A DNA stretch of 64,000 nt from Culicoidibacter larvae (GCF_005771635.1 NZ_VBWP01000007.1:1-64000), one strand, 5' to 3'; counted from the first letter of the stretch, positions 1 through 10,802 are shown. Program-made: numbers and translations. Notes: a model not told the origin generated them from the letters alone.

Positions 1-76
1 GTGTACGTACGGTTCGGAGGGGAGTTCACGGAAACCTAATATGGTAACATATCAAGGCGCCGGGTGCTTACCCTAC
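1..76 (+). mobile_element. 3' end of a group II intron (domains V-VI), truncated by window edge
   Basis: The first bases read GTACGTACGGTTCGGAGGGG, which matches the 3' half of group II intron domain V (GUACGGUUC) and the V-VI linker. A domain VI-like stretch follows, ending in TTACCCTAC at 76, a typical intron 3' end. From 77 the sequence becomes exon: read on the minus strand it is the InlB-repeat reading frame of the neighbouring surface gene. The intron lies on the plus strand, antisense to that gene, so it could not splice out of the gene's mRNA. The ribozyme core and any reverse transcriptase ORF lie left of the window. Known of the family: bacterial group II introns are retroelements with conserved domain V. 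The assignment rests on this short 3' end only. Confidence 0.75.
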
Positions 77-3000
77 ACTATTGATAATGAACTGTGCATA
101 CAAAATTGTGTTTGCCGCTGGCATCGTTGTAGTCGCAAAATCCCATTTGTTGCCTCCGGTTACCGCATCATACCAACCGGTAAATGTATAGCCGGTTTTC
201 ACAGCATCTGCCGGAGCAGTTGCTGTGCTATTATAATTGATAGTTTGCGCTGCCGGCTTGGATCCTTCACCGCCGTTGCTGGCAATATCGAAACTCAATG
301 TGTATTGATTTACTGTATATTGAGCAAATAACGTTAAGTTATTTGCCGGCATTGTTCCAATAGTAAAATTCCACTGATTTCCGCCAGTTGCTGCATCATA
401 CCAACCATTGAAAGTATAACCAGTCTTCACTGGTGCCGCTGGCTCAGTAATTGTGTCACCATAAGTAACTGAAGAAGTAGTTTCAACGCCATCATTATTG
501 AATGTTAACGTGTAATTATTAATAGTAAATTGGGCATATAGGGTAACATTTGTTGCCGGCATTGTGTTGGTAGAAAAATTCCACTGATTTCCACCAGTTG
601 CTGCATCATACCAGCCGGTAAAAGTATATCCGGTTTTTACCGGCGTGGCAGGTGTCGACGCTGTATTACCATAATTAATTGTCTGCGTAGTTGGTGCTAC
701 GCCTTCACCACCATTGCTGGCAATATCAAATGTTAACGTATACTGGTTTACAGTATACTGCGCATATAGTGTATCATCTGCTGCACCTACAGTATATGGA
801 AAAGCAACTTTGCTACCGCCGCTTGTTGCGGTAAACCAACCATTATAAGTGTACCCTTCGCGGATTACCTCAGGTTCAGTCATAATCTGCTCACCAGGAT
901 ATCTTTTTATTGTTGTTTCTGCTGTACTTCCGCCTTGCGCATTCATTGTTACTGTTGTTGGGGTAATAATCCCGGCATTAACAACGATACTGCTTGCACT
1001 ACTTGGTGTAATACTAGCCGTTTTCGCACTCTTATGATCACTAGTTTCAGTAGGCGTTGAACCACCGCTAGTCACCGGACTAAAACGAGTTGAATCATCA
1101 GTATTAGGATTAGTAAATACAATATCAACATTTTGATTCTTATCCAGTCCGAAGAACTCATAAACACCATCTACACCATTTTTTTCATGACTGACAACTG
1201 TATCAAGCAAATTGCTAGTTCCCGCTTCATACACACGCACCGTCACACCATTGCGTCCGGATTCACCAGCATCTTGGAGCCCATTCCGGTTTAGATCATT
1301 AAATACCGTTCCGGTAACGATTCCGGTTTTCAGGCGAATCGCTACTGGTTCACTTGGATTATAACCAGCACTGCCATCAATCACGCGGTGAATCCGCGCT
1401 GAATAAATATTTGTCTTCCCGGCATTAGCTTCAGGATTTGGATCAGTCAATGCTAACGGGAACTCAACAACATCATTCGTGCCATCAACAATACTGTCAG
1501 TAGTAGTAATTTTTACCATACGAATATCATTTTTATCAGCAATAGCATCCCACGAAACAAATTCGGACGAGTCCTTATTTGTTTCGTAACTTGTTGCATA
1601 TAGAATCTGGTAATTTAAAGCATTAACATCTGTGTTTAGTTCTTCTAAAAGTGACACTGTCCACTCAAATGGTGTTTTCTGCAAATGAATTCCGGAATTG
1701 AAATCCGCTGGATTATCTGGCATTAAGTTTGTTGCTTCGCCAGCTTTTGGTATTGGTACCAAGGCCGTGTAACCATCAATTGTTTGTCCGGAATTATTAG
1801 TCACTGTTAATTGATATTTAGCATTTCCCTCAGGATTTAAATTAATAATTTCTTTTTGCGTCATATAATCATAGCTGACCCATGGACCATCATTTAAGTT
1901 TGCCGCACTGGTAACCGTAAAACTTTTTTGCGCCTGAATTTTTAATGTTGTTGTTGATGATGGAGTACCAACTGCTTTGATAGTATTACCACTTCCATCA
2001 ACATTGAAAATATTGGCATTATTATATTGATTATTACCACCATTGCCACCAACCGCTACAACACTCATTCCATTCATTGGTAAAATTTGAGCGATATCTT
2101 TACTCGGAATGCTGGTTGTTGGTGCTGTCGGTTTTATTTTTACACTATAATCAACCTGAATGGCTGGGTAATAATTTAAAGTACTATTAAAACTTCCTAA
2201 CTTAACTTCCGGAAGCGTCAGTCTGTAAACCCGATTTCCAGTATTATCAGTTGTTGGTGTTACCGTCATTTCGGCACTATCCACTGTATATACTTCATTA
2301 CCCCAAGTAACCTTGATTGAACTCTGATCAACGATTAAATATTCACCTTCACGCAAATAGATTTCAAACCCGGTAACTACTCCAGCACTATCATAAGTAT
2401 AAATATATGAATTTTTATTAAACCTTATACTCATCGGAACTATTGTTCCTGAACTTTTTACCGTGCTGCTAAAGCTTTCAGTTGTACTAAAAGTAATCTT
2501 CTTAGCATCGACAACAGTCATTGTATTGGTAGCATGCTTGGCACTTGCATCGGTAAATGATTTATCACTATCAACCATTGATGCAGTCGCAGTGAATTTA
2601 TTAGTTGCCGGACGACTAATCATGTGCCCAAAATATTCCAACACTAATGCGTAGTAATCTGTTAAAGGTCCAACGCTGCCATTCATACTATCTGGAGCAT
2701 TAGTTCCGGCCGGAATAGTATCAGCTGTATAAGTAATATCAGCTATATACTCATCGTCAGTTATAGTCCCCAAATTCGCCAAAACAATATTTGCCAACCT
2801 GATTCTTCTAGTTGAATTATATGTTCCAGTCAATTCATTAATTGTGAAAGTCTGCCCTTTATTAGTTGTAATTACGATATTTGTCGCTTTGGCGCCAAAT
2901 GCGATACGTACTGCCTTAACACCATAAGAAGCATCATCGAATTTCATTTGAATATTCTGTGCTGCAGAGTCATTAGGAGTTAAATTAGTAAGTGCAAATC

Positions 3001-4369
3001 CACCTAAGGGAACAATATCTTCACTATCTTGCAATGGATTATAGGCAAAATTAGTGTTGCCTGATATACCGGCTAAAGCAACATTACTGGCAGTTGATGA
3101 ACTTACAATAATTGTCGGCCATGCTGCTGTTGCCGTTGGATATAGAGCAAAATTAGGATAGTTAATATATTCACTATGTCCATATAATTTTGTTTTTGAA
3201 TCCACTAACAACAATTGATAGGTTCCATCTGCGGCGTCTGCCGGTGGTTGGAACTGAAATGAAAAATATTGATTGCCGACCGGTGCCTTATCCAAAGTCA
3301 TAGTAACCAGATCATATTGACTGTCACTCGTGCGATCAACAGCAACAATCATATTGCTAGTACTATATTTTCCATTGGGTTTAATCCCTTGCAGTCCGGC
3401 ATTTTTATCAATCTTCCAAGTAAAGGTAATCTCTTCATATAAAACATCTTTGTACTGATTAAGCGGAACTGATGCTCCAGCCTGATCAAGAAAATTGTTA
3501 ATTGCCACTGTTTCTCCAGGTTTTACGTACATTGATTGGGTACTGCCATGCGAATAGATAACCGGACGATATAATCCACTGATTGTATAATTTTCTAACT
3601 TCTCTTCAGTCACTACACTGCCATTTTCCAGTTTCTGTACTGTAATTGGATTTGTATAACTTATTTGACTATCAGTAAGATTGAAACCAATATCCGACTT
3701 AATAGCTAATGATAGATTAATCGCTGTTGTCCCCGGAGCAATATCATATGTTAATGTTCCGCTGGCTGGCTGATAAAATCCTTTAATTATTGGATCCGGT
3801 GTCCAAGTCGCGCCGATAATTTTCCCTTGCAAATCATCCGGCAATGTCGGTGAACTAGCATCAAATATCCATTTTACTGTATTCCCGTTGTAAGCTCCAT
3901 TTGATTTTAAACCTGGCCCGGATTCAATCGCCAAACCATTTTCAATCCGGATAACCAATTGATGACTGGTAATTGTTGGTGAATCAGTAATTGGTGCACT
4001 GATTTCCAATGTCTGTGAACTAATTGAAGACGTATAATTCTGATAAGTCACACTATTGTCAGCTGTACTTAAATCCTGTCCATCGAATGTCGCGAATGGC
4101 TTTACCTCTGCCCTCAACAAGCTTCTGGTAGCTGCTGCGCCATTACCTACCTCAACAGCCTCAACCGCGTTTTCTCCTGCAACCTCTGTATCATCAGTTG
4201 TTGCTTCCTGCTCATTAGCATTCGCCGCGCTCTCATCCTGATTCGCATCTGCTTCCGTAATCGTATCATTTTCTCCGGTAAAAGCACTCACCGGTATATT
4301 AATTTGTGCACTCAGCACCAGCAGGGCAATTGCCACTGCAAAGAATCGCTTAAAAATATTTTTACTCAT
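68..4369 (-). pseudogene. Giant InlB-repeat surface protein A, 3' end cut off by group II intron
   Basis: Exported surface protein of 1433 residues as it now reads. A signal peptide covers about residues 1-29, followed by an Ala/Glu-rich linker to about 85 and a long adhesin-like region. An SdrD/Cna-B-like domain (TVFNDLNRNG motif) lies at about 1015-1130, then four Listeria-Bacteroides (InlB) repeats with GYTF.GW motifs to the end. The last codons before the intron junction encode FIINS; intron bases add VG and a stop. There is no LPXTG signal, transmembrane segment or basic tail, although paralogue B (11164-16452) has all three, so this gene has most likely lost its 3' part to the left of the window. 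The start is the ATG at 4369 behind AAGGGGGA. It forms module A with the genes at 4514-7345 but has its own promoter. A truncated product would be secreted rather than wall-anchored. Confidence 0.85.
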
Positions 4370-4407
4370 TTTAAGTGTCCCCCTTAACCTATTTTTATAT
4401 CAAATTA

Positions 4408-4436
4408 ATTTTATCAATCCGCCGAACCTGTATCAA
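4408..4436 (-). promoter_or_regulatory. Promoter of surface gene A
   Basis: On the minus strand: TTGATA (4431-4436), a 17-base spacer, then TAAAAT (4408-4413), about 40 bp before the start codon at 4369. It lies 14 bp downstream of tandem repeats that also occur before surface gene B. Confidence 0.6.
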
Positions 4437-4450
4437 AGAACTACGGCATA

Positions 4451-4483
4451 ATTTTTGTGAACTTTTGTGATAAGTTTATGTGA
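4451..4483 (-). promoter_or_regulatory. Tandem TCACAAAA repeats, putative response-regulator site
   Basis: On the minus strand TCACATAAAC, TCACAAAAGT and TCACAAAAAT follow one another. The last two are exactly 10 bp apart and end 14 bp upstream of the -35. OmpR/PhoB-type regulators bind direct repeats of this spacing, and the adjacent operon encodes one. Binding by that regulator is inferred. Confidence 0.5.
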
Positions 4484-4494
4484 AAACTCATGGA

Positions 4495-4524
4495 AAAGAG
4501 AGTGATCCCCCAATCACTCTCTTT
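4495..4524 (-). terminator. Rho-independent terminator of module A regulatory operon
   Basis: GAGAGTGAT and ATCACTCTC form a 9-bp stem followed by TTTT on the minus strand. It overlaps the stop codon of the gene at 4514 and separates the regulatory operon from surface gene A. Confidence 0.8.
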
Positions 4525-5242
4525 TCTTATTGTTTTTATCCATGAAATCAAGAACCGCCCGCATTGCTTTGGAAGTCCACAAGTATTGGATAATTAAAAA
4601 TAATAATGGTATCAGTAACATGAAGATGGCCGAAACCTTTAAGATATCGAAAAATATTGCTTCCGAACCGAGAAATTCCTGACTTCCGGGATTATCGTAA
4701 TAAGTTTCAAACCACACATCATTTACACTTGATATTTTATTGTCTTCTGAAGTTGAAGCCATCACAACTGTCGCCTTCACTTGTATTGTAATTGACTCAT
4801 TGGCACCAAACATCACCCAGTACTCGCCCGGTTCAGTCTTCACCTGCCCATGATCAACAATCGCAATTGGAATCTCCGCTCCTGTATCCGTCTGCCAAGC
4901 ATATGCTTGTGCCCGCTCAATCCAATCTGCATCAGTAAAACTCGCAGCCTCTGCTACAGTTACCATAAATGAATGCGCATCGATCACAATATTTCCAACC
5001 ACAACCGCCGCATCACTCTTCACTGTCACCATAACATCCCTAGTCATGACTGCGCCATTTACCCGATACGATATCGTTACCGGATAACTCCCCGGTTTAT
5101 ACCGATTCTCAACCAGCCGTTCCGTCTCTGCCTGAATCGCTTCGCTCTCAGAACCATATACCGGCTCATATGCCGATACTCGCGGCGCAGCCAAAAGCAA
5201 CAATAGTACAGCAGTCAGTCCGACAAACAATTTGCGCATCAT
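4514..5242 (-). CDS. Small membrane-anchored exported protein, module A
   Basis: A 242-residue protein with a signal peptide (about 1-24), an extracellular part, and one C-terminal transmembrane helix (about 200-225) followed by a short basic cytoplasmic tail. The extracellular part has an Ig-like strand pattern (SYPVTISYRVNG, about 53-65) and then a domain with IDAHSF, AYAWQTDTGAEI and GEYWVMFGA. Its paralogue is at 16609-17325. The second domain resembles the region just before the LPTTG motif of surface protein B (shared pattern I.AN.., AW...TG, VG.Y). The gene overlaps the kinase gene by 4 bp (ATGA), so translational coupling is likely. I do not recognise a named family. A role as extracellular partner of the kinase or of the surface protein is inferred from position. 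Confidence 0.8.
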   Translation of the reverse strand: MMRKLFVGLTAVLLLLLAAPRVSAYEPVYGSESEAIQAETERLVENRYKPGSYPVTISYRVNGAVMTRDVMVTVKSDAAVVVGNIVIDAHSFMVTVAEAASFTDADWIERAQAYAWQTDTGAEIPIAIVDHGQVKTEPGEYWVMFGANESITIQVKATVVMASTSEDNKISSVNDVWFETYYDNPGSQEFLGSEAIFFDILKVSAIFMLLIPLLFLIIQYLWTSKAMRAVLDFMDKNNKKRE

Positions 5243-6693
5243 GCTTTCACCGCCTTGTCAGCGGAGTTCGTTTTTACAGCACTTGTCGTATCAGCAAGTA
5301 TTGGTAAAACTACATTCAACTGCACACCATTACCAATCGCTTCAAAACTGCATGTACCTTTGTACTCTTCAGCCATACTTTTAATCGTATGCATCCCGAC
5401 GCCGCTGCCAAATACATTATTTCCGTTGCTGTCCGCCCGATAAAACAAATCAAAAATGCGGTCAAAGTCAATGTTTGAACGATCCTGCTTATCATTATAA
5501 GCAATAATTTTCAAAGCATTATCTTTTGTATCAATAAATAATTCAAATTTACCATTGCCATCTGCATATTGGCTGGCATTAGAAATAATATTATGGATAA
5601 TTTGCTTAAATTCGAGTCTTACTGCATGCACTATCAATGACTGTGGTGTTTCTAAAAACACTTCAATATTATGTTGTTCAAAAAATGGTGTAAATAATGC
5701 TAAAGTTTCACGGACTACCGGAACAACATCAAAATCTTCAGCCCTACCAACCATATCCATTGCCTCGGTGTTAATAACCTGTAAAGTTTCATTCACTTGA
5801 TTCAAAAGCAGTTCATCATTTTTAACTAACCGCTCCAGCAATCGACTTATCTCTGGATTATCATCAATATTATCCTGAATTCGTTCAACATACAACATTG
5901 AAACATTAATCGGTGTTTTTAAATCATGCACCAGCGCACTACCTAACTTGCTCTGGTAAATAATCCGCTCCTGACGCCTCTGCAACTCTAACTCAAGCCG
6001 AGTATATTTCTCATCAATACTCTCAATTTTCTCCTGCAAATCTTCACTGAATTCGCCAAGATCCTCCGAAAGAGAATCATACTCGGTACTGCTATCTGGA
6101 GCAGCAACCTCTGAAAAACGATACTCTTTTAGATTCAGAATATTTTTCTGCAAGCGTCGCAACGGCATAATTAATTTACGAAAAATAATCACTACCAATA
6201 TCGTGATAATTAAACATAAGATGATTACCGTACCAATAACTATTGACATAATCAGTTCAAAAAATCCCTGTGACTCGAATTTATAAATGCCCAGCCAAAC
6301 TTGATATGTTCCAGAATCTGAATTAATCTGGAAGGCACTCTGGTAACTTAAAGAGTCTTCGCCAAGGACTTTGCTTAACTCAGCAAAATTAGTTTCCTCA
6401 TTAGTCGAGAACACCAAGTTATTTCCCTGCTTTACAACAAGTTCAATACTATTCTTTTGGTCAATAAGTTCAAATGCCGAGGCTAAAGCCGCAGCATCTG
6501 AAATTTTAAAGGCATCCTCTACTTCATTTCTGATTACATCAATCCTTTGCGAACTGAAATAAGCATAGATTCCAGGAATGTTATATATCACTGTAGCTAA
6601 AACCATTACCAGCAGTAAATAGAAAACACTAATCGCATAGAACCCAGTCCGCCACTTTTTACTGCGTCTTTTGTTTTTATTCTGCCCACTCAT
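5239..6693 (-). CDS. Sensor histidine kinase, module A
   Basis: Membrane histidine kinase of 484 residues. TM1 (about 15-40), an extracellular sensor of about 100 residues, TM2 (about 147-172), a linker with coiled-coil character, then the catalytic core. The H-box is LVHDLKTP (His near 256), the N-box IISNASQYA (near 373) and the G-box GSGVGMHTIKSM (near 431). The signal is probably passed to the regulator at 6677-7345, whose 3' end overlaps this gene by 17 bp, and the gene at 4514 overlaps its end. It is paralogous to the kinase at 17318-18718; both have a short sensor domain and the same neighbours. The signal is unknown. Given the genes around it, a cell-surface cue is the most reasonable guess. 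Confidence 0.92.
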   Translation of the reverse strand: MSGQNKNKRRSKKWRTGFYAISVFYLLLVMVLATVIYNIPGIYAYFSSQRIDVIRNEVEDAFKISDAAALASAFELIDQKNSIELVVKQGNNLVFSTNEETNFAELSKVLGEDSLSYQSAFQINSDSGTYQVWLGIYKFESQGFFELIMSIVIGTVIILCLIITILVVIIFRKLIMPLRRLQKNILNLKEYRFSEVAAPDSSTEYDSLSEDLGEFSEDLQEKIESIDEKYTRLELELQRRQERIIYQSKLGSALVHDLKTPINVSMLYVERIQDNIDDNPEISRLLERLVKNDELLLNQVNETLQVINTEAMDMVGRAEDFDVVPVVRETLALFTPFFEQHNIEVFLETPQSLIVHAVRLEFKQIIHNIISNASQYADGNGKFELFIDTKDNALKIIAYNDKQDRSNIDFDRIFDLFYRADSNGNNVFGSGVGMHTIKSMAEEYKGTCSFEAIGNGVQLNVVLPILADTTSAVKTNSADKAVKA

Positions 6694-7345
6694 AGCCTAC
6701 TCCTCGAATTGAATACACACAAGTTAGCTTTAGCTTTGCCCGCAACTTTTTTAAGTGAGTATCAACTGTTCGTATGTCGCTAAACTGCTCATTGCTCTGC
6801 CAAACCTGCTTGAAAATCTGTTCGCGTGTCAGCACTGTGCCTTTATTCTCTAAAAAAAACACCAATAAATCAAACTCGCGCATTGTTATATTCACCAATT
6901 CACCATCTTTATATACCCGGCGATTGCGGATCTCTACCAAAATATTTTGGCTGCGACTAAAAAGTTCTTCTTCCACAACAAATTTATTTTTCTTTAGAAC
7001 CCGTTCAATACGAGTTAATAACACTTTCAGTGAAACTGGTTTTTTTATAAAATCACTCGCATGAAGTTCAAGTCCGCGAACTTCATCATCCTCATCATTT
7101 GAACCAGTTAACATAATAACTTTAGCACTATTGTCTAGTTTCCTGATTAATGTTAGCAACTGTAATCCGTCAATTGACTCCATTTTCACATCACTGATAA
7201 TCAGGTCAAACTGTTCTGCCTTGAATAATTTCAATCCATCACTGGCATTATCAGCAACACGCACTTGATATCCTTCTATTTCAAGAAATTCAGCAATTAC
7301 ATCACGGAAATTAGTGTCATCATCGACAAAAAGAATTTTCGGCAT
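6677..7345 (-). CDS. OmpR-family response regulator, module A
   Basis: 222-residue regulator with an N-terminal receiver (FVDDD acidic pocket near residues 6-10, phospho-acceptor in LIISDVK, Lys in KKPVS) and a C-terminal winged-helix DNA-binding domain ending RTVDTHLKKLRAKL...IRGVGYEW. I chose the ATG at 7345 because GGGGGGAAC sits just upstream; an upstream in-frame start at 7372 has no good ribosome binding site. It is the first gene of the operon with the kinase and small membrane protein. A likely target is the tandem-repeat promoter of surface gene A (4408-4483). Confidence 0.93.
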   Translation of the reverse strand: MPKILFVDDDTNFRDVIAEFLEIEGYQVRVADNASDGLKLFKAEQFDLIISDVKMESIDGLQLLTLIRKLDNSAKVIMLTGSNDEDDEVRGLELHASDFIKKPVSLKVLLTRIERVLKKNKFVVEEELFSRSQNILVEIRNRRVYKDGELVNITMREFDLLVFFLENKGTVLTREQIFKQVWQSNEQFSDIRTVDTHLKKLRAKLKLTCVYSIRGVGYEWAE

Positions 7346-7470
7346 AAAGTTCCCCCCATTCAATATACACAATACTTTACCATATCGCTCAACAAAATGC
7401 CAAATATTTTTAATAATAATATAATCAGTTTCTATTATATCATTAGTGTCAATAAAGTTTTATTGTTTAA

Positions 7471-7503
7471 AAAAAAGCCTATCATTTATAATAGGCTTTT
7501 CCA
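7471..7503 (-). terminator. Terminator of amino-acid ABC transporter operon
   Basis: AAGCCTAT and ATAGGCTT form a hairpin followed on the minus strand by a run of eight T, just after the stop of the ATPase gene at 7509. Confidence 0.85.
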
Positions 7504-7508
7504 TATTT

Positions 7509-8237
7509 TTATACCCGTACCCGTGATAAAAATTCTTTCGTACGGTTATGTTGCGGATGTAAGAAAATTTGCTCCGGTTCGCCTTCTTCAACAATCACAC
7601 CGCCGTCCATAAAGACAACTTTATTTGATACCGAGCGGGCAAAATCCATCTCATGAGTAACTACTAACATCGTTAATCCCTCAGTAGCTAAGTTCTTCAT
7701 AACCTCAAGAACTTCACCGACCATTTCCGGGTCAAGCGCGCTGGTTGGTTCATCAAACAGCAATACTTCCGGATTCATTGCCAATGCCCGAGCAATCGCA
7801 ACCCGTTGCTTTTGCCCGCCGGAAAGTTGCTCAGGAACAGCATCTTTGAATGAATCCATACCGACTTTTTCTAACAATTCAAGAGCTATTTGTTCAGCTT
7901 CTTCACGGCTCTTTTTCAGTACCTTACGTTGTGCTACCACACAGTTTTCTAATACAGTTAAATGTCCAAAAAGGTTAAATGATTGGAAAACAATACCAAC
8001 CCGAGTGTGTAAATCTATTGGGTTCATCTCTTTAATACTTGTTCCTTCGATTTTTACATCACCTGATTCAAATGTTTCTAAAGTGTTGATGCAGCGAAGC
8101 AAAGTTGATTTTCCTGATCCGGAAGAGCCAATAATTGAAACAACCTCACCTTTATTAACGGTAAAATCAATACCTTTTAATACTTCAATATCACCAAAGG
8201 ATTTGTGCAAGTCCTGAATTTCGATAATAATACTCAT
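7509..8237 (-). CDS. glnQ: Polar amino-acid ABC transporter ATP-binding protein
   Basis: 242-residue ABC ATPase that energises amino-acid import at the inner face of the membrane. Walker A is GSSGSGKST (near 37-45), the Q-loop VFQSFNLF, the ABC signature [15 protein letters not shown] (near 138), Walker [15 protein letters not shown] and the H-loop VVTHEM. Its length and motifs fit the GlnQ/ArtP/HisP group. Its start overlaps the last base of the permease gene at 8237-9907, and a terminator follows. It is the last gene of the riboswitch-controlled operon. The symbol reflects family resemblance; the real substrate is more likely lysine or another cationic amino acid, given the leader. Confidence 0.92.
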   Translation of the reverse strand: MSIIIEIQDLHKSFGDIEVLKGIDFTVNKGEVVSIIGSSGSGKSTLLRCINTLETFESGDVKIEGTSIKEMNPIDLHTRVGIVFQSFNLFGHLTVLENCVVAQRKVLKKSREEAEQIALELLEKVGMDSFKDAVPEQLSGGQKQRVAIARALAMNPEVLLFDEPTSALDPEMVGEVLEVMKNLATEGLTMLVVTHEMDFARSVSNKVVFMDGGVIVEEGEPEQIFLHPQHNRTKEFLSRVRV

Positions 8238-9907
8238 TATTTTTCCCCCTTCGGATTAAAGTGATGCGGAGTTGTTGTTGACATCGGTAAACTTACTTTT
8301 CGTTTTTTAGATTTCGGATCAATTCGCCGTTCAACAATTTGCAGAATATATGCAACAATCATGGTTAAAACAAGATAAATAATACTTGTAATACAGAATG
8401 TTTGGAAGACTTTATATGTACTTCCGGCAATACTTTGTGAAGTAAAGAATAACTCCATAACTGAAATAACACTCAATACAGATGTATCTTTAATATTAAC
8501 AATCAATTCATTACCGATTGCCGGAATTGCATTGCGGACTGCTTGAGGCAAAATAATACTAATCATTGTCTGCCACTGTGTCATCCCTAAACTCTTGGCT
8601 GCTTCAAACTGGCCATCATCCAAAGACTGGATACCGCCACGAATAATTTCCGCCATATACGCCCCGGTATTAATAGTAACAACGATAATCCCGGCAATAA
8701 TATTCCCAAAGATAATATTTGACCAAGAGAACCCCGGTAACATCATCGAAACGCCATAATACACAATCATCGCTTGCACCATCATCGGTGTTCCCCGGAA
8801 GATAGTAATATAAATATTAGCAATAACTTTACCAACTCTGCCCATCCGAATAATTGATACCAACAAACCAATTAAGAAACCAAATACAGTCGCAAAAATT
8901 GAAATAATTAAAGTGACAATAACCCCATTTAAAAATGCATATGCATTATCTTGAGCAATTTGTCCAACCTGTGCAAAAAATGTTCCAACCCCATTAAAGA
9001 AACCAATAACCGGATTTACATCTTCGGTAGCAGTTGCCGGCTCATCACTATCTGCAGCTCCCTGACGATCTACCGCTTCAGTCATAAGCTGTTCCCGATC
9101 TGCTAAAGTAATTGTAGCTAAGGCACTGTTGACTTCGCTTAGCAACGCTTCGTTACCTTTGGCAATCCCTACCGATACCGCTGTTAATGATTCATCAACA
9201 ACCATATCATCAAGGCGAATATAAACAACATCCGGATTCGATTTCGGAATTGTTTGTCCGGTTGAATCCTCAGCAATAAATGCATCGATTTCTCCCGACT
9301 GTAAAGCCACTGTCATTGTTGGAAAGTCTTTCATAGGTGACAACTTTGATGCCCCAGTTAACTGATCCATCAAAGCCACATGCGATGTCCCCATCTGTGC
9401 AGTTACTTTTGCATCTGCAAAATCTTGCACACTCGTTCCGCCAGCATACTTACCATCTTTTTTAACAATAACGCCAAATTTACCAATATAGTATGGATCG
9501 CTGAAATTAATTTCTTGTTTACGCTCATCAGTTGGTGACATCCCGGCAACAATTGCATCAATTTCGCCAGCTTGTAACGCTAGAATTAATCCATCCCAAG
9601 AGGTTTTTTTAATAACTAATTCTTTGCCCAAGTTATCGGCAATCTTCTTAGCGATTTGTACATCATAACCGTCGCAATACTGTCCGCCATCAATACTTAC
9701 TGCTGTTGCACTAGGATCTGACTGAGTCCAGTTCCACGGTGCGTAATTACATTCCATACCGACAACAAATGTTGAATCATCGGCAGCAGTAACTTGAATT
9801 GCTTGACCTAATGAACTGACTGCCCCAAATACCAGCGTTGTCAATACAATAAAGGCAACTATAAATTTATTAAATTTCTTATTACTCGTTCGAATTTGCT
9901 CAATCAT
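8237..9907 (-). CDS. Fused substrate-binding/permease protein of amino-acid ABC transporter
   Basis: 556 residues. A signal/anchor segment (about 12-42) is followed by a type-3 periplasmic-binding-protein domain (about 45-275, with [11 protein letters not shown] and [10 protein letters not shown]), then a permease domain (about 330-535) with the inner-membrane loop [14 protein letters not shown]. Such SBP-permease fusions are known in Gram-positive GlnP/GlnPH importers. The binding domain is nearly the same as the free lipoprotein encoded just upstream at 9910, so each transporter may have two sources of bound ligand. AAGGAG precedes the ATG at 9907. The ATPase gene follows with overlap. The N-terminus lacks a lipobox, unlike the free copy. 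Confidence 0.92.
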   Translation of the reverse strand: MIEQIRTSNKKFNKFIVAFIVLTTLVFGAVSSLGQAIQVTAADDSTFVVGMECNYAPWNWTQSDPSATAVSIDGGQYCDGYDVQIAKKIADNLGKELVIKKTSWDGLILALQAGEIDAIVAGMSPTDERKQEINFSDPYYIGKFGVIVKKDGKYAGGTSVQDFADAKVTAQMGTSHVALMDQLTGASKLSPMKDFPTMTVALQSGEIDAFIAEDSTGQTIPKSNPDVVYIRLDDMVVDESLTAVSVGIAKGNEALLSEVNSALATITLADREQLMTEAVDRQGAADSDEPATATEDVNPVIGFFNGVGTFFAQVGQIAQDNAYAFLNGVIVTLIISIFATVFGFLIGLLVSIIRMGRVGKVIANIYITIFRGTPMMVQAMIVYYGVSMMLPGFSWSNIIFGNIIAGIIVVTINTGAYMAEIIRGGIQSLDDGQFEAAKSLGMTQWQTMISIILPQAVRNAIPAIGNELIVNIKDTSVLSVISVMELFFTSQSIAGSTYKVFQTFCITSIIYLVLTMIVAYILQIVERRIDPKSKKRKVSLPMSTTTPHHFNPKGEK

Positions 9908-9909
9908 TT

Positions 9910-10722
9910 TTATTCTCCTTGACTCTGACGGTCAATTGCGGCATCCATCAATTGCGACCGTTGCTCTGTTGTAATTTTTGATAATGCTTCATTTACTTGA
10001 TTTAATAATTCTGTATTTCCTTTTTTAATACCTACCGAAACTGCCGCCATTGACTCATCAACAACAAAATCAGCAATTGGAACATATTTTAAATCCGGAT
10101 TGGTTTTAGGAATTGTTTTACCAGTTGACTCCTCAGCTACATAGGCATCAATTTCGCCAGCCTGCAAAGCAACTGTCATCGTTGGGAAGTCTTTCATTGG
10201 TGCTTGCAATGATGCACCGGTTAATTGATCCATTAACTCAACATGGAAAGTTCCCATTTGCGCCGTTACTCTGGCACCACTGAAATCCTTAACCGAAGTA
10301 GCATCTTTATACGGACCATCTGCCTGAACCATCATTCCAAAACTACCTAAGAAATACGGATCACTGAAATCAATTTCTTCTTTACGTTCAGCTGTCGGTG
10401 ACATCCCGGCAATAATCGCATCGATTTCACCAGCTTGCAACGCAAGAATTAAACCGTCCCAAGAAGTCTTTTTAATAACTAACTCTTTACCCATGCTCTC
10501 AGCAAGCTGGCGAGCAACTTGCACATCATAACCATCACAGTATTGACCACCATCGATTGCTACGGCAGTATCACTTGCCACTGACTGGGTCCAGTTCCAC
10601 GGCGCATAATTACATTCCATACCGACAACAAATGTATCGCTGCTTGTGCCATTATTAACACAGCCAGTCAATATACCTGCTCCCATTACCAAAACTGCTA
10701 AACAACTTAAAATCTTTTTCAT
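9910..10722 (-). CDS. Substrate-binding lipoprotein of amino-acid ABC transporter
   Basis: 270-residue lipoprotein. The signal peptide ends with lipobox LTGC, so the mature protein is lipid-anchored. The solute-binding domain is very similar to the N-terminal domain of the fused permease downstream (shared [25 protein letters not shown] and [19 protein letters not shown]). I took the ATG at 10722, which has a strong AGGAGG and gives a proper signal peptide; the reading frame stays open to 10782 but that part has no signal-peptide logic. It is the first gene of the operon, behind a probable lysine riboswitch and terminator, so the ligand may be lysine. Two Cys in the binding domain (ECNY, QYCDG) are conserved between both copies. 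Confidence 0.92.
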   Translation of the reverse strand: MKKILSCLAVLVMGAGILTGCVNNGTSSDTFVVGMECNYAPWNWTQSVASDTAVAIDGGQYCDGYDVQVARQLAESMGKELVIKKTSWDGLILALQAGEIDAIIAGMSPTAERKEEIDFSDPYFLGSFGMMVQADGPYKDATSVKDFSGARVTAQMGTFHVELMDQLTGASLQAPMKDFPTMTVALQAGEIDAYVAEESTGKTIPKTNPDLKYVPIADFVVDESMAAVSVGIKKGNTELLNQVNEALSKITTEQRSQLMDAAIDRQSQGE

Positions 10723-10751
10723 CTTAGTTCCTCCTAGTTTTCGTAAACAAA

Positions 10752-10792
10752 TAAAGAAAGAGCCCTGAAATAGCAAAACCACTCAAGACTCA
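10752..10792 (-). terminator. Leader terminator, expression platform of riboswitch
   Basis: On the minus strand GAGTCTTGAG pairs with TTTCAGGGCTC across a 14-base loop and is followed by a T-rich tract. It lies between the aptamer and the first gene, as expected for transcription attenuation. Confidence 0.75.
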
Positions 10793-10802
10793 TATTGTCA
10801 AT

